Assembly (NCBI GenBank): GCA_903813345.2
Contig: CAIIXF020000003.1
Coordinates: 4,341,206-4,353,314 of the forward strand
Origin: Owenia fusiformis
Taxonomy: Eukaryota; Annelida; Polychaeta; Sabellida; Oweniidae
DNA: 12,109 nt
Direction: 5' to 3'
This document shows positions 1 through 8,149 of this stretch, piece after piece (position 1 is the first letter of the stretch; the number at the start of each line of letters is the position of its first letter). The notes beneath the pieces were generated by a model. It was not told the origin of the DNA. It saw only the letters and a list, made by a program, of their open reading frames with translations, and searched no databases. The translations under genes were made by a program, and so were the position numbers.

Positions 1-96
1 GACTGGGCCTTTAGGTGTAGATATGTGCCTGAAAATATCATTCTACTTTGCAGTAGGCATAATTTTAGACACAGGAAGTTACATGAACATGTGTAC

Positions 97-246
97 CTTG
101 CTTGCTCTGTAAGCATACGACCCTCCTCTTTTGTTGTCATCGCATGAACCAACCTTTGATGACACATTGACAATCGCTGCCCTTGCCCAGCCCAGTGGGG
201 CGTCTTTCTGAGCATCCGCTGCACGCCTCAGTAAGGGAAGAAATGC
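97..246 (-). CDS. SDR exon 4 (genuine copy, catalytic Ser and YxxxK)
   Basis: The acceptor is CTCTTTCAG|GCATTT and the donor AGCAAG|GTACAC (96-91). The 150 nt give 50 codons in phase 0, starting AFLPLL and ending GGSYAYRASK. NVSS (residues 151-154) and Tyr170/Lys174 form the catalytic centre. The first 93 nt are also the exonic part of the 121-bp tandem array, but this copy differs from the array consensus at 7 of those 93 sites and is the only one followed by the second half of the exon and a donor. It keeps Asn in the NVSS motif, where the array copies have His. Confidence 0.93.
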
Positions 247-3200
247 CTGAAAGAGGAAAACAATATGCATTCATCTTTGATGAGACATGGATAATTGCTA
301 CCCTTGCCCAGCCTAGTGGGGCGTCTTTCTGAGCATCCGCTGCACGCTTCAGTAAAGGAAGAAATGCCTGAAAGAGGAAAACAATATGCATTCATCTTTG
401 ATGAGACATGGATAATTGCTACCCTTGCCCAGCCTAGTGGGGCGTCTTTCTGAGCATCCGCTGCACGCTTCAGTAAAGGAAGAAATGCCTGAAAGAGGAA
501 AACAATATGCATTCATCTTTGATGAGACATGGATAATTGCTACCCTTGCCCAGCCTAGTGGGGCGTCTTTCTGAGCATCCGCTGCACGCTTCAGTAAGGG
601 AAGAAATGCCTGAAAGAGGAAAACAATATGCATTCATCTTTGATGAGACATGGATAATTGCTACCCTTGCCCAGCCTAGTGGGGCATCTTTCTGAGCATC
701 CGCTGCACGCTTCAGTAAGGGAAGAAATGCCTGAAAGAGAAAAACAATATGCATTCATCTTTGATGAGACATGGATAATTGCTACCCTTGCCCAGCCTAG
801 TGGGGCGTCTTTCTGAGCATCCGCTGCAGGCTTCAGTAAGGGAAGAAATGCCTGAAAGAGGAAAACAATATGCATTCATCTTTGATGAGACATGGATAAT
901 TGCTACCCTTGCCCAGCCTAGTGGGGCGTCTTTCTGAGCATCCGCTGCACGCTTCAGTAAGGGAAAAAATGCCTGAAAGAGGAAAACAATATGCATTCAT
1001 CTTTGATGAGACATGGATAATTGCTACCCTTGCCCAGCCTAGTGGGGCGTCTTTCTGAGCATCCGCTGCACGCTTCAGTAAGGGAAGAAATGCCTGAAAG
1101 AGGAAAACAATATGCATTCATCTTTGATGAGACATGGATAATTGCTACCCTTGCCCAGCCTAGTGGGGCGTCTTTCTGAGCATCCGCTGCACGCTTCAGT
1201 AAGGGAAGAAATGCCTGAAAGAGGAAAACAATATGCATTCATCTTTGATGAGACATGGATAATTGCTACCCTTGCCCAGCCTAGTGGGGCGTCTTTCTGA
1301 GCATCCGCTGCACGCTTCAGTAAAGGAAGAAATGCCTGAAAGAGGAAAACAATATGCATTCATCTTTGATGAGACATGGATAATTGCTACCCTTGCCCAG
1401 CCTAGTGGGGCGTCTTTCTGAGCATCCGCTGCACGCTTCAGTAAGGGAAGAAATGCCTGAAAGAGGAAAACAATATGCATTCATCTTTGATGAGACATGG
1501 ATAATTGCTACCCTTGCCCAGCCTAGTGGGGCATCTTTCTGAGCATCCGCTGCACGCTTCAGTAAAGGAAGAAATGCCTGAAAGAGGAAAACAATATGCA
1601 TTCATCTTTGATGAGACATGGATAATTGCTACCCTTGCCCAGCCTAGTGGGGCGTCTTTCTGAGCATCCGCTGCACGCTTCAGTAAGGGAAGAAATGCCT
1701 GAAAGAGGAAAACAATATGCATTCATCTTTGATGAGACATGGATAATTGCTACCCTTGCCCAGCCTAGTGGGGCATCTTTCTGAGCATCCGCTGCACGCT
1801 TCAGTAAGGGAAGAAATGCCTGAAAGAGGAAAACAATATGCATTCATCTAAGAGCAAAGGTGGTGGTGTTTGAGGGGGTGGCTTGAACCCCACCCTAGCC
1901 AAAAATTGTTTCAAAATCTTGCAGTTTTTACCATTCTCAGCATTTCTCAAGTGAGTTTGGCCATTTTTAGGCCAAAGTTGTCAAAAACGAACTCCCTTTG
2001 AATTTTTCAAAACAAAAACATTGAAAAATGCTTGCTATACAGGCCTACATCCAGTTGAAGGAAATCAAAGATTAAATACAATTTATATGCACCTCATCCT
2101 CAAGTGGGTGCGGATTTCTCATTTGCACAATTTGCACCAAATTTGCATGGTGCTTCTTACATGTGGCTATCAGAAAGAGGCAAACACCTCTTCTAACCTC
2201 TTCTGCCTCTCAATAAAAGATAATAAACTTAGCTACACTCCAGAGAAGATTCAAATGTCTAGATCTTACAAAAATGTTGAGATTTCAAATAATAAACAGA
2301 ATTTTTGATTTTGATCAAGCCAAATATTGTCTTCAGTCTACATGTATTAAACATCCTGATCCTAAATTAGTGTATTGTGAAATGAACCATAAACCATACA
2401 CATGCTATACCTGAGAAATCAAGATAGGTGCGATAGAATTGACATCAAATGTTTTCTTCATAACTTCAGCAGTAACATCAGGAAGGTTTGTCATTATTAG
2501 AATACCAGCATTGTTGATTAGAAGATTGAGCCCATTTTCTTCAACTATGGCTCCAACCTCTTCTACAAGACTGGCATATCTTGATTCATCTGTGACTTCT
2601 GTAACATAGGGTTACATATTTTAAGCAATGGTAACAAATTTTGCAAATTTGCCAGTTCAGATGTTCTCAGGCGAAATATTAGTTTCATATAAATTTCAAA
2701 CTGAGAACTATAATCATGGGCTTTCAATGGGAGTCAGGACGTGTATAGATGGCAGTTAACTACTACATGTGGTTGTCCTTCACATCTGGCCCATTGGTTT
2801 GAGTGTAAATAGTGCTGCTTCAAAACTTCAAATTCACTACACATATCAAATAAATATCATATTTTCCTTCATAGTATTTACAAACATGTTTTAATTTCAA
2901 AATCAAAGGGTTTTGGATATTTTCAATCACATTTATTTATGGGAGATTTTTGGAGCAATTTTTACATGTTAAAGTATGCTATTAAAACCACTGAATTTTT
3001 CGCCATCTATTGACAGTCCTGAAGGCCATTAGAAAGTTGAAAGCCCATGCTATAATGAATACATAGAGGGGGGGGGGGTAAGTGGGTGGATGTGAAATAC
3101 ACACATACAATGGCAAAGTTTGTAATTTCAATTCAGAGAATAAATACAATTGTATTTTTAAACAAAAAAACTCATACTGACCTAACTGAAGTATGTGGAG

Positions 3201-6200
3201 GTTACTATGACCAGCTTGAAGTGCTTGAAGGTCCTATAAATAAAACAGCAACATGTATAAGCATTTTTATAAGCATTTGTATACTATAACACAATATGCA
3301 AGTTGTGTTACCATATATGTGGGTTGACCACTGCAATGTCATACCGGAATAGCCTGACAACGTCTCTTCAATTAAATTTTCATGAACTGTATGTTTAATA
3401 GAGTGACTAGATTAAATTCCTTTGGTACTGCAATCACTCAAACTGTTTTTCTACTGATCATATAGTTAGATATGTTCTACAATCAAAATAAAGGCTTTAA
3501 TTTTACCAACGGAATAAGACACAGGACAACGCATACTGTGGTGTACAGGTAGTGAAAACGGTAATATTTGACAACGGTATATGTAAAGACAATGGTAAAG
3601 TGTCTATTAACCATTGTCATGTTCCAATGCAATACATCCATCATAGTCAGTTGTCACATCTTACCATACATATATGCTGTTGTCTTTGTAAATTATTTGA
3701 AATTCAGATTCCGTTGTCATTGATGATATTGAAGATGCTATATTGTGGCGATTCATGACCCCATTTGATGGAAGTTGGGATTTCATATAATACATCATCA
3801 CACCAGCTTAACACATACACAGAATTAGCCACGATAAAGTCCCATGTCGTCATATGCAATGTTACCTACGTACCGAGGTGGGTACAACTGCAGCCACTGT
3901 TCGGTACACAAAACGCCCGCGGGTGTTTTGTGTACCGGCGGGTGTTTTGTGTACCGTATTATTTACTCCTTAAAGTGCAATTTTAAAGGCACATTTTGTG
4001 TGTATCATAAAAAATTACAATTCATATGATCAAAACCACTAACATAGACTCCTCCTACTTGCAAAATATGCCACTTAATGCATAAAATACAAGTCCTTTC
4101 AAAGAATTTAAATAAATGCTATTACTGCCTTATTGAAAGTCATGTTAAATAAATTGATTATCTAGAATAGTACAGAATATTTAAAGAGAGAAGCTTCAAA
4201 TAAAAAGCCTTTTTAACCAATCTATTATCTCCTTCATTTTATATTTTGTATTGGTTAATTGGTTAATCTGTTAATGTTGTTATGTAATCCGGTTATGTAC
4301 CAGTATTTTAAACTGCTTTGCTTGAATTAAATGGGCATATGTAGTAACATGGCGGGGGTCCATTGCCATTAGCCAGTTGTGTGCAGCAAGTGGAAAGTAA
4401 ACTCAATTAAAATGAACATAAAAGTCATATATTTTCTTAATTTTTTTATTTTTATTTGGGGGGGTGTCAATTTAATCAAACAGTCTCCCATTTAAAATTT
4501 AACACAATGAATAGGCCTAACATTTACAAACATCTTTATAGATTAGTTATGTTATATTTGATAATTATCACGCACAATGATAAACACTTGTAAAATATAT
4601 TTATGTTTTACTTACACTCCCCTCCATAAGTTTGGCAACCTTAGCTCCCTCATTGAACTACGTGTTAAAGCCACTTTATATTTGAATTTTTATTTTCTTA
4701 ACCTGCGATGAAAATACTTGTTTTATTGCTGAAAACTTAACTTGGCCACATTTCCAATGCCATCAAATTTTTCCAATTTTTTCCTCAATTACAATAGTTG
4801 AAAATTCATGATAAATTTGATGAATTTTTGAAAGTTGTCGTTCCCATGTAAACCAATGGGAAATGGTGGGTTCGGGGCAAATCAGATGTCACGTATGTTT
4901 ACATATATTGATGAACGAACAACCCACTGTTTAAAATGCAGTCTATGGTGCACAATTCACAATTCTATTAAGAAGAAGAAGCTGTGGGAAGATGTACATA
5001 CGTTAATTATGAAAATAAAAATAAATACTTCGTCATCATTTTAAAATTCAATAAATACTATTTGAATGGTCATTTCTAAAGTCAATTTGGGAAAAATAAA
5101 AACGAAATACATTAAATAATAACGGCGTATATTATTTTAATTTAATTTATAAAAATCTATTCATTGAAATGTTCATACTTTATCTAGTTATTTGGGAGTC
5201 AAACCCAAACCAAGAAATTTAAGTTTCTTAGTGTAAGTTCACACAACTAATGCAATATTGTATAAACAAAGTCCACACAAAATTTGTTTCATTTTAATTA
5301 AAAATATAAAACATTACAAATTTAGGGGAATAAATTTAAATAATATCTCGTCTAACCAGCCGCATAGTATCCGGCATTGTATCGTAATCCGATCGTACAT
5401 TTAATTTATCACAATTAATTTTTCATTATATTATACACAATTTTTGGTACAATTATAAATGCAGACATAATCCTGCGCATTTATTGAAGATTTAACTTAA
5501 CAAAATAAATAATGAAGTGGCCTACAAAAATAGTGCACACATAATCCTGTGCATTTAGCCTATTGAAGATTTAACTTATAAAATAATGAGGCTTACAAAA
5601 ATATGGTAAAGTTATAAAATAATAAATAACACATGCCTCTTATACAATTTGGTATGTTCCTCACAATACAATGTACAAAAAGTACATTTTAAGGAGTAAA
5701 TAACACGGTACACAAAACATCCGCCGGTACACAAAACATCCGCCGGTACACAAAACACCCGCGACAGTTGCTGCAGTTGTACACATATGTACGTACCATA
5801 CGTATATCACAGGCGCCCCCTGCGTAATAAGAGTGTAGGGCTTCTCTGGAAGTTGGAACAAAAAAAGACAAGGGGCACCTGTGCCTTTATGTTATCTTCT
5901 TCAGGCCTGTCAACTGTCCCGCAATTTGCGTATTTGTCACGCATTTGCTGAAGAATTTGAAGTCACGCCAGTTATTTTTGCGTGACAGAAAATGTCCCGC
6001 AAATACGCATTTTACCTGGTAATTGTCAAACAAAAATATTTGTGTAGAAAAATTTCTAAAAAAGATCGTCTACACAGCAAAAATACGAACGCTGGAAAAA
6101 AACGTACGCATTTCGTTCGGACTTTTCACGCGAATTACGTATATGTCACGCATTCCGTTCGAAATTTTTCGTACCCCCCCCCCCCCCCGTTGGCGAAAAA

Positions 6201-6552
6201 TTTGAGGTGTTCAGAATTTGGCAAGATGTAATAAAATTTAAACCAAGGTGTTCAAAATGTGGATCAAGGTGTTCAGATTTGGACCAAGGTGTCCACATTT
6301 TGAGGGGAGGTGTTCAACATTTCCAAGTCACTCATGTTAGGTGTTCCCAAGTTGACAGGCCTGCTTCTTTCAATAGAGATCAATGGATGGTGTTCACTGT
6401 GTATCCCCACTGACACTCACCGCAGCTTCGGCAGGGTTTCGGCAGGTAGCAAACAAGTGTTTAGGCGGTTGTTTCATCGATAAGAACTGTTTTACAAACT
6501 CCAAACCGATTCCCCTATTGCACCCTGTAATCAACACGGACCTCGGCGACAT
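97..6552 (-). CDS. C-factor/sniffer-like short-chain dehydrogenase/reductase, 5' four exons, partial
   Basis: The coding order is 6552-6421, 3233-3182, 2598-2411, 246-97, all with GT-AG introns and compatible phases (0, 1, 0). It gives 174 residues without a stop. Landmarks of a classical SDR Rossmann fold appear in order: TGCNRGIG at residues 9-16 (NAD(P) pyrophosphate loop), LEVTD at 61-65 (adenine-binding Asp), NNAG at 90-93, the catalytic Asn in DVN at 115, NVSS at 151-154 (catalytic Ser region), and YRASK with Tyr170 and Lys174. The wording around the motifs resembles animal C-factor-like/sniffer carbonyl reductases, usually about 250 residues, so about 75 C-terminal residues should lie beyond the left edge. 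By family knowledge it would be a soluble NAD(P)H-dependent carbonyl reductase; its substrate cannot be read from sequence. Introns are 3187, 583 and 2164 nt and loaded with repeats. The gene looks intact here, but acceptor choice at exon 4 is complicated by 13 upstream decoy copies. Confidence 0.9.
154..1847 (-). repeat. 121-bp tandem array of a splice acceptor plus half an exon, 14 copies
   Basis: Exactly 14 units of 121 bp fill 1694 bp with no insertion or deletion. In the sense of the gene each unit is 28 nt of intron end (ATGAATGC... through the pyrimidine tract CTCTTTCAG) and 93 nt of exon (31 codons, AFLPLL to VSSK). Exonic parts start at 246, 367, 488, 609, 730, 851, 972, 1093, 1214, 1335, 1456, 1577, 1698 and 1819, reading leftwards. 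The first is the genuine exon; the other 13 differ from one another by only a few substitutions (CTTACTG/CTTTACTG, GACGCC/GATGCC and singletons), so they amplified recently or are being homogenised. No GT lies at the unit junctions, so the copies are not complete exons. Because 121 is not a multiple of three, reading from one copy into the next shifts frame. Confidence 0.95.
275..1847 (-). pseudogene. 13 decoy partial copies of SDR exon 4
   Basis: These are the array units upstream (in transcript order) of the genuine exon. Each has an intact pyrimidine tract and AG, so each is a plausible 3' splice site. Splicing exon 3 to most of them gives an in-frame stop 86 codons later; using the nearest one (acceptor at 367) gives a stop at 137-139, before the YxxxK motif. 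Each decoy also has AGG|GTAGCA 66 nt after the acceptor, where the genuine exon reads AGGGCAGCG; whether this GT is ever used cannot be told from sequence. The 94-codon open frames across this stretch are consequences of the repeat, not genes. Confidence 0.85.
1848..2410 (-). other. Remainder of intron 3, no gene
   Basis: This is the intron between exon 3 and the decoy array. I see no conserved coding frame. Two small perfect stems are present: TTTGGCC/GGCCAAA (1956-1962 with 1970-1976) and ATTTTTCAA/TTGAAAAAT (2002-2010 with 2021-2029). A 95-codon open frame on the plus strand (2021-2308) lacks family signature and low-complexity bias and is treated as chance. Confidence 0.7.
2411..2598 (-). 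CDS. SDR exon 3 (NNAG and catalytic Asn)
   Basis: It has an acceptor TTACAG|AAGTC and a donor CAG|GTATAG (2410-2405). The 188 nt give two bases completing Glu62 plus 62 codons ending PILISQ. It contains LINNAGIL (NNAG, residues 90-93, which stabilises the central sheet) and FDVNSIAP with the catalytic-tetrad Asn at 115. It ends on a codon boundary, so exon 4 must begin in phase 0. Confidence 0.93.
2715..3049. mobile_element. 335-bp MITE in intron 2
   Basis: The ends are inverted copies: CATGGGCTTTCAA at 2715-2727 and TTGAAAGCCCATG at 3037-3049. The similarity continues inward, with small gaps, through AGTCAGGAC and ATAGATGGC on the left and their complements on the right (3002-3020). Immediate flanks are a direct 7-bp repeat, CTATAAT (2708-2714 and 3050-3056), fitting a target-site duplication. 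The interior is AT-rich and non-coding. A 7-bp duplication does not decide the superfamily. Confidence 0.75.
3068..3078 (+). repeat. 11-bp G homopolymer
   Basis: An uninterrupted run of 11 G lies just outside the intron 2 MITE. It is a length-unstable tract and a likely site of sequencing error. Confidence 0.9.
3182..3233 (-). CDS. SDR exon 2, small 52-nt exon
   Basis: This exon is too short for any ORF list. On the minus strand TTTATAG|GAC opens it and TTAG|GTCAGT closes it. It reads DLQALQAGHSNLHILQL plus one extra G. That G joins AA at the start of exon 3 to make GAA (Glu), giving LQLEVTD, exactly the beta3 to 'DVTD' stretch expected between FATCRNP and the next exon in C-factor-like SDRs. 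It repairs the phase mismatch between exon 1 (phase 0) and exon 3 (needs one base), which is strong evidence that it is real. Confidence 0.92.
3234..3866 (-). other. 3' part of intron 1, no gene
   Basis: It is non-coding and AT-rich. A 9-bp stem GACAATGGT/ACCATTGTC (3588-3596 with 3610-3618) sits in a stretch with several scattered GACAA/TTGTC words. No reading frame here has family signature. Confidence 0.65.
3902..3937. repeat. 36-bp near-perfect palindrome in left arm
   Basis: CGGTACACAAAACGCCCG (3902-3919) is followed directly by CGGGTGTTTTGTGTACCG (3920-3937), its reverse complement with one mismatch and no spacer. It is formed by an inverted copy of the 19-bp subterminal word. The right arm has only same-direction copies. 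Confidence 0.9.
5465..5603 (+). repeat. Two-copy ~70-bp direct repeat inside the AT-rich element
   Basis: ACATAATCCTGCGCATTT at 5465 recurs as ACATAATCCTGTGCATTT at 5539, a 74-bp offset. Each is followed by TATTGAAGATTTAACTTA and, further on, by CTACAAAAATA or CTTACAAAAATA. It is a local tandem duplication with small indels. Confidence 0.85.
5902..6363. mobile_element. 462-bp hAT-like MITE near exon 1 donor
   Basis: Perfect 14-bp terminal inverted repeats CAGGCCTGTCAACT (5902-5915) and its complement (6350-6363) are flanked by CTTCTT on both sides (5896-5901, 6364-6369). CAG...CTG ends suggest the hAT superfamily, though only six flanking bases match rather than the usual eight. The left half repeats CACGCATT-like words (around 5938, 6117, 6147, with GCGTGACA inverted at 5980). 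The right half has six copies of AGGTGTTCA-like words (about 6205, 6244, 6266, 6284, 6308, 6339). A 15-C run lies between the halves (6174-6188). Such subterminal repeats are typical transposase-binding clusters. Confidence 0.75.
6421..6552 (-). CDS. SDR exon 1 (start codon and nucleotide-binding loop)
   Basis: It encodes 44 residues beginning MSPRSVLITGCNRGIG, the beta1-loop-alpha1 of the Rossmann fold, and ending FATCRNPAEAA. The open frame continues upstream to a TTG at 6618, but no in-frame ATG lies there and family members start close to the first beta strand, so the ATG at 6550-6552 is the natural start (GAC before it gives G at -3). The exon closes at GCG|GTGAGT, a near-consensus donor (6420-6415), in phase 0. 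Confidence 0.93.
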
Positions 6553-6637
6553 GTCAATGGGCAAACGACTTGCTAATTCGAAATAACGAAGGAATTGTAA
6601 TGTTTTGGTTGCTTTCAAGATTCAGTCGGTGTGTAAT

Positions 6638-6690
6638 ACGTCATCAAATATTGCGTACAGAAGAGATGACGTAGTACACATCGGAAGTTT
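6638..6690 (-). promoter_or_regulatory. Putative proximal promoter of the SDR gene
   Basis: A perfect 9-bp inverted pair, TACGTCATC (6638-6646) and GATGACGTA (6665-6673), gives two CRE/ATF-like TGACGTA sites about 90-120 bp upstream of the ATG. TCGGAAGTT (6681-6689) resembles an ETS site. I see no TATA box at a suitable place. The motifs are visible; promoter function is inference from position. Confidence 0.4.
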
Positions 6691-6860
6691 GGAAAGTTCT
6701 AAAAATATTTGAATAAAGTCGATATTTAGCAGAATATGCATACATAACATAAATTTAGTTTAAGCGGAAGATTCATAGAAAGGTTAGTTTGATCACGGAC
6801 GGGACGTCAAGTAAGTTTCTGGCGAAAGCCGGAGCATAGATTATTTAGAGGACTGGAAAC

Positions 6861-7782
6861 AGGGTTTGTGTAAAAAACCGGGTGACCGGGCCTAACCGGG
6901 TGACCGGGTACTTAACGTTCCTAGCAGGGTTAGGAATTTTTATTTATAACGTTGGATCTGGACGATACATGTACGTTATTTTTGACGTCACGTTTTGAGG
7001 TTATTTCACATCGTAAGAACGTTTTGGCAACGTTGAAATAACGTCGGTAATGAACCGATTTAGTGAGAACATATTGACGTCTTTGTAACGTTTCCTTAAC
7101 TCACAAATATTTTGAAGCCATTTCCACAATGTTGAAATTCAACCATCCATCGACGTTTTGCTGAATATTTGAATAACGTCAGATCAATACGCTCCATGAA
7201 CGTCATTATCGACGTCACGTTTTGAGGTTATTTTAAATCGAAAAAACGTTTTGACAACGTTAAATCTTAACGTTAACAATACGTCGGAAATGAACCGACT
7301 TAGTGATTGATATTAAAAGCCTGTTTTGACAACCTTGAATTTTAATGTTTGAGTTACGTCAAATATGGACGAATGTAGTAAAAAATCAAACGTTTCTGTT
7401 TGTTATGTTTTCCACACTAACGAACTTTAAGGACACGTTACAACAACGTTCTTTTTATACCATCAATAGATGTCTCATGTTTACGTTGCCTCGATGTGTA
7501 AAGAACGAAAATGTGCAACGTCTTCGATATGAACTTATATGCTACTTATGAGCAACGTGACATGGACGTCACTCTTTGCTGGATCGATTATTTTAAAAAG
7601 TGCTCTGTCTCGTATAAGGTAAAAATTTCGAACAGCAGTGCACTCGATAGGCTAAGTCTGTCAAGTCAATTCGCTACTATATATCGGGGGAAATGTGGAA
7701 CTTTGAAAGTTGGTAACCCTGCTAGGAACGTTAGGTACCCGGTCGACTGGGTACCCGGTTACCCGGTTTTTTACACAAACCC
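6861..7782. mobile_element. 922-bp non-autonomous element with ACGT-rich interior, nested in 6794-8217
   Basis: Inverted arms of about 70 bp (6861-6932 and 7714-7782) share GGGTTTGTGTAAAAAACCGG, repeated ACCGGGT words and AACGTTCCTAGCAGGGTTA. A perfect 8-bp duplication CTGGAAAC flanks it (6853-6860, 7783-7790). The uninterrupted partner arm of the host element has a single CTGGAAAC at this place, confirming the duplication. The interior is dense in AACGTT and GACGTC words. A roughly 90-bp block starting GACGTCACGTTTTGAGG occurs at 6984 and again at 7211. The 95-codon frame ending at 7798 is translated arm sequence, not a gene. Confidence 0.88.
6984..7307 (+). repeat. Internal ~90-bp direct repeat, 227-bp offset
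   Basis: GACGTCACGTTTTGAGGTTA at 6984 and 7211 opens both copies. Each continues to AACGTTTTG, CAACGTT, ACGTCGG and ATGAACCGA, then TTAGTGA. The second copy has a short insertion of AACGTT words. Confidence 0.85.
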
Positions 7783-7790
7783 CTGGAAAC

Positions 7791-8149
7791 AAGAATGACC
7801 TACCTTTTTATTTCCTGAATCTCGCCTGAAATTAGCTCATCTTGGTGACTGTAACCTGTATATCTGTATTAATAGAGTCTTTTTGTATCACATCTGCCTC
7901 AATTTTAAAGTTTTATTGGTATTTATAATATGATTTCACTGTTTTTGTGGACTGAACGATTCAGCCAAGCAAATGGCAGCTGACCTGTTCATAGTACTTT
8001 AAGTACTAATTATCGCAAATGACAATAATTTTGGAATTAATATTATACTAAATAGATTTCTAAGCATCTAAGGTAAGTAAACAAGATGAACAACTGAGTC
8101 AATAGTGATAAATAGGCCAACACGAGTTGGCAGATTTGAAATAGACTGC
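7791..8149. other. Interior of the older hAT-like element, no gene
   Basis: It is non-coding, AT-rich sequence between the nested insertion and the right arm. I see no further structure in it. Confidence 0.6.

Larger units (their letters stand above)
3867..5797. mobile_element. ~1.9-kb AT-rich inverted-repeat element, non-autonomous
   Basis: The left arm (about 3867-3974) and right arm (about 5690-5797) are inverted copies of roughly 100 bp. In both, TACGTAC is followed by TACAACTGCAGC, then tandem 19-bp words, then TATTTACTCCTTAAA. The 19-bp word (GCGGGTGTTTTGTGTACCG and complement) occurs twice in the left arm (3919-3937, 3938-3956) and three times in the right (5706-5724, 5725-5743, 5744-5762). 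The interior is about 1.7 kb, very AT-rich, with no convincing coding sequence, so this is a non-autonomous element. Outer limits and target duplication are not clear to me; superfamily is unassigned. Confidence 0.7.

Noticed and set aside
137-1843. Thirteen overlapping open frames of 84-94 codons on the minus strand
   Set aside because: They are the 121-bp unit read through intron and exon in shifting frames. Their starts lie in intron sequence and their second halves are out of frame with the SDR.
2021-2308. 95-codon open frame on the plus strand in intron 3
   Set aside because: No recognisable motif or family, AT-rich chance composition, and no splice context.
3508-3716. Possible MITE bounded by CAACGGAAT and ATTCCGTTG
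   Set aside because: Only 9 bp match, with no extension inward and no target duplication.
4835-5044. 69-codon plus-strand frame inside the AT-rich element
   Set aside because: It has no family signature and lies in sequence with a local TTCCCAT/ATGGGAA stem; most likely chance.
5661-5871. Short frames with repeated GGCFVYRR
   Set aside because: They are translations of the 19-bp subterminal repeat in the arms of the AT-rich element; similar ones arise at 3765-4029 for the same reason.
6553-6618. Upstream extension of the SDR reading frame by 22 codons
   Set aside because: The upstream start is TTG, and no in-frame ATG exists there. Family members begin next to the first beta strand, as the ATG at 6550-6552 gives.
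7511-7798. 95-codon frame ending in proline/valine-rich sequence
   Set aside because: Its second half is the right inverted arm of the 922-bp element. No transposase motif is present.
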